Part shown: piece after piece, positions 5,947 through 6,931 of the stretch
How the letters are laid out: every line of letters begins with the position of its first letter
Position numbering within the stretch: the first letter of the stretch is position 1
DNA from: Vulcanimicrobiota bacterium
GTDB taxonomy: Bacteria > Vulcanimicrobiota > Vulcanimicrobiia > Vulcanimicrobiales > Vulcanimicrobiaceae
Length of the DNA: 6,931 nt
Assembly: GCA_019237435.1 (NCBI GenBank)
Contig: JAFAHB010000024.1
Coordinates: 1 to 6,931 of the forward strand
Direction of reading: 5' to 3'
Program-made: the position numbers and the translations under genes
The notes under the pieces: model-generated
The model's input: only the letters and a program-made list of their open reading frames with translations
Told to the model about the DNA's origin: nothing
Databases searched by the model: none

Positions 5947-6279
5947 TCACCCGAGCAGCACGTTGTCGTAGACGCCGGCGCCTTGCAGCACCATGAACTG
6001 GCATGGCCCGCCGTCCAGTCCATAAACGTGGTGCGCCGTCTTCGGCGGCACGGTGCAGCGCTCGCCGGCGCTTAGTACATAGGTGTTGCGTGGCGCACGC
6101 GTCTCTACTACCATCGGGCCTTTCAGGCAGACAAACGAATCGGTGGTCGCCGAGTGGTAGTGCCAAGGAACGGTTTGACCTCGATCCAGGGTCAGCACGA
6201 TCGCGCGCATATCCTCGCCTTCCATGATGGTCTCGTAGCCGGCGACATCGAGCGTCATACCAGTCTGGCCTACTTTCAT
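5947..6279 (-). CDS. Small single-domain cupin protein
   Basis: A 110-residue protein forming one cupin beta-barrel, probably binding a metal or small ligand in the cytoplasm. Motif 1 is G34-x5-H40-x-H42-x4-D47-x6-G54, an exact spacing match except that the usual Glu is Asp47. Motif 2 is G72-x5-P78, with His83 as the last expected ligand and Lys80 where Gly is usual. Such stand-alone cupins act in varied roles (isomerases, dioxygenases, sensors), so no reaction can be assigned. The start at 6279 is chosen because AGGAGGTGA (minus strand, 6282-6290) sits 5 nt upstream. A longer frame to 6336 would begin inside the -10 box. No partner gene is adjacent; it appears to be a monocistronic unit. Confidence 0.88.
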   Translation of the reverse strand: MKVGQTGMTLDVAGYETIMEGEDMRAIVLTLDRGQTVPWHYHSATTDSFVCLKGPMVVETRAPRNTYVLSAGERCTVPPKTAHHVYGLDGGPCQFMVLQGAGVYDNVLLG

Positions 6280-6281
6280 GG

Positions 6282-6290
6282 TCACCTCCT
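6282..6290 (-). promoter_or_regulatory. Near-perfect Shine-Dalgarno of the cupin gene
   Basis: AGGAGGTGA read on the minus strand is fully complementary to the usual 16S anti-SD core, with 5 nt between AGGAGG and the ATG. It fixes the cupin start at 6279 and predicts efficient translation. Confidence 0.88.
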
Positions 6291-6335
6291 CCGACCGGGC
6301 GTTTGCGAACCTACGATGTCCGTACGCGAGAGACA

Positions 6336-6344
6336 ATTATATCA
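6336..6344 (-). promoter_or_regulatory. Extended -10 promoter of the cupin gene
   Basis: On the minus strand this reads TGATATAAT, a perfect TGnTATAAT extended -10. The -35 region at usual spacing (GTGCTC) is poor, as is typical for extended -10 promoters. The predicted start of transcription is near 6329, giving a leader of about 50 nt before the SD and ATG. Confidence 0.72.
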
Positions 6345-6497
6345 GGTACGATCGCCGTGAGCACCGCCGCCGTGCCCCGCGCGATCATCTTGCACTCGTG
6401 CCCGAAGTTCCGACTCGTCATGGTCCGCGTTTCCGGTTGGCGCGCCCCGCGAGGAATCCGCCGGCAGAGTGTGGCAGAGTCAGCGCCATTCTTAACC

Positions 6498-6517
6498 TGG
6501 GGAAGGTGGGAGTCGAA
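6498..6517 (-). other. tRNA 3'-end-like 20-mer, possible attachment-site remnant
   Basis: On the minus strand this is TTCGACTCCCACCTTCCCCA. It fits tRNA positions 54-73: T-loop TTCGACT, T-stem 3' strand CCCAC, acceptor 3' strand CTTCCCC and discriminator A, with no encoded CCA after it. The bases just 5' (AGAGA) cannot form the T-stem, and no GGGGAAG acceptor 5' strand lies upstream, so this is not an intact tRNA. A 3'-only fragment is what site-specific integration into a tRNA leaves at the far end of an element. Confidence 0.4.
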
Positions 6518-6635
6518 TCTCTTGGCCTTCATTTTCGTTCGTTTTGATTGCTCGCAGCAACCTGCACTTCGCGTAACGCCACGTTCGAGAAGTGGTGCTT
6601 CGTTTCGGTTCGTGAATCTAAGGACGGTTTCGCGT

Positions 6636-6653
6636 GTGACTAGTTTGTGACTA
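6636..6653. repeat. Short direct repeat GTGACTA x2
   Basis: GTGACTA occurs at 6636-6642 and again at 6647-6653, 11 bp apart (about one helical turn). It lies between the tRNA-like 20-mer and the recombinase relic. It could be an arm-type binding site for a recombinase, or chance. Confidence 0.3.
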
Positions 6654-6673
6654 ACGCGGGCGCGCAGCGCGTT
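6653..6673. repeat. Inverted repeat AACGCG/CGCGTT
   Basis: AACGCG (6653-6658) and CGCGTT (6668-6673) are perfect complements around a 9-nt loop and begin within the second GTGACTA repeat. No T-run follows. Function unknown. Confidence 0.3.
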
Positions 6674-6691
6674 GGGGCTTTCGAACGATAG

Positions 6692-6930
6692 GGGAGAAGC
6701 CGCACGCAGGTCGTCAAGCGGCTCCTAGGCCACGCAATGACGACGCAGCGGCATTTGCAAAGGTCGTCGGCCCCAAAGACCCCGCGAGTGCCGTAACCAT
6801 CCTCGCAGCGCATTTTTCCGAAATTTTGGAGTTGGATTCTGAGATGATGCGCCTTCTGCGAACTGCGCGCATCATGACGATAAGGATAGGGGCTTCAGCC
6901 TTTCGGCTCAGGGTTGCGCTTTGTATATAG
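6692..6930 (+). pseudogene. Frameshifted relic resembling a tyrosine recombinase C-terminus
   Basis: In one frame, 6692-6796 encodes RTQVVKRLLGHAMTTQRHLQ (about 6698-6757), which resembles the region around the second catalytic His of tyrosine recombinases (V-x-x-L-L-G-H-A-x-x-T-T-x-R-Y). That frame then stops at 6794. In another frame, from about 6752, the DNA reads AKVVGPKDPASAV-TILAAHF, which resembles the segment that follows in that family (Y-A-H-x-x-D-P-x-x-A-V/A), and runs to a stop at 6928-6930. An in-frame TAG at 6689 and no recognisable Arg box upstream show that the 5' part is lost. The two halves would join through a shift near 6745-6755. The match is short and made by eye, so the family call is tentative. 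Confidence 0.38.
6844..6875. repeat. 9-bp inverted repeat near the right end
   Basis: ATGATGCGC (6844-6852) and GCGCATCAT (6867-6875) are perfect complements separated by 14 nt. It lies within the recombinase relic. It could be a binding site for a dimeric protein or a hairpin; no T-run follows. Confidence 0.4.
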
Positions 6931-6931
6931 T

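Larger units (their letters stand above)
6345..6691. other. Gene-free stretch left of the recombinase relic
   Basis: Several open frames cross this region on both strands, but none has an SD, a domain I recognise or consistent codon use. It contains the tRNA-3'-end match at 6498-6517, a direct repeat at 6636-6653 and an inverted repeat at 6653-6673. It reads as decayed or intergenic DNA. Confidence 0.5.

Noticed and set aside
5821..6075. 84-codon plus frame across the cupin 3' end
   Set aside because: TTG start without SD, and most of it is antisense to the well-supported cupin.
6311..6532. 73-codon minus-strand frame upstream of the cupin
   Set aside because: No SD, it begins next to the tRNA-like 20-mer, and it shows no domain. 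The cupin promoter lies inside it.
6498..6570. Intact tRNA gene on the minus strand
   Set aside because: The T-stem 5' strand, anticodon arm and acceptor 5' strand are not present upstream of the 20-nt match.
6303..6650. 115-codon plus frame containing WGRWESN
   Set aside because: This peptide pattern is a typical product of translating antisense to a tRNA 3' end, which is what lies at 6498-6517. No SD.

Overview
The window is bacterial and fairly GC-rich, with compact gene spacing and good Shine-Dalgarno (SD) sites. It carries three consecutive lipoprotein genes with lipobox signal peptides, which implies a cell with a lipoprotein export pathway and an active surface or periplasm. The mix of an HU-type protein with a basic tail, a secreted AcpA/phospholipase C-like phosphoesterase, a kelch/galactose-oxidase-fold lipoprotein and an NHL-type propeller lipoprotein resembles uncultivated soil lineages such as Eremiobacterota (WPS-2) or Acidobacteriota. 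That placement is an impression, not something the sequence proves.

Layout. 51-431 (+): HU/IHF-family nucleoid protein with a Lys/Arg/Ala tail. 494-2065 (+): kelch/galactose-oxidase-fold lipoprotein that seems to lack the copper-radical residues. 2266-3636 (+): phosphoesterase lipoprotein. 3697-4653 (+): NHL-type beta-propeller lipoprotein. The last two are only 60 bp apart and are probably co-transcribed. A 200-bp gap with a strong hairpin separates the first lipoprotein from the second. A strong hairpin at 4740-4779 ends this block.

4791-4952 (-) holds the most interesting object: a 53-residue gene, convergent to the lipoprotein block. It encodes a small peptide with a canonical double-glycine leader end (EELDKVSGG) and a 34-residue Pro/His-rich putative core. 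It has its own SD and shares the terminator hairpin. No transporter, peptidase or modifying enzyme lies in the window.

4953-5332 has no convincing gene. 5333-5677 (+) may encode a small acidic, glycine-rich protein with a 15-bp tandem repeat. 5678-5946 holds inverted repeats only. 5947-6279 (-) is a single-domain cupin with an excellent SD and a perfect extended -10 promoter.

The right end (about 6345-6931) looks degraded. It contains a 20-nt match to the 3' end of a tRNA (minus strand, 6498-6517) and, further right, a frameshifted relic resembling the C-terminus of a tyrosine recombinase (about 6692-6930). Together they suggest the worn edge of an integrated element that extends beyond the window.

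Functionally, the three lipoproteins look like a surface or periplasmic set: two propellers for binding and one hydrolase, possibly for phosphate scavenging. The cupin and the double-glycine peptide are independent minus-strand units.
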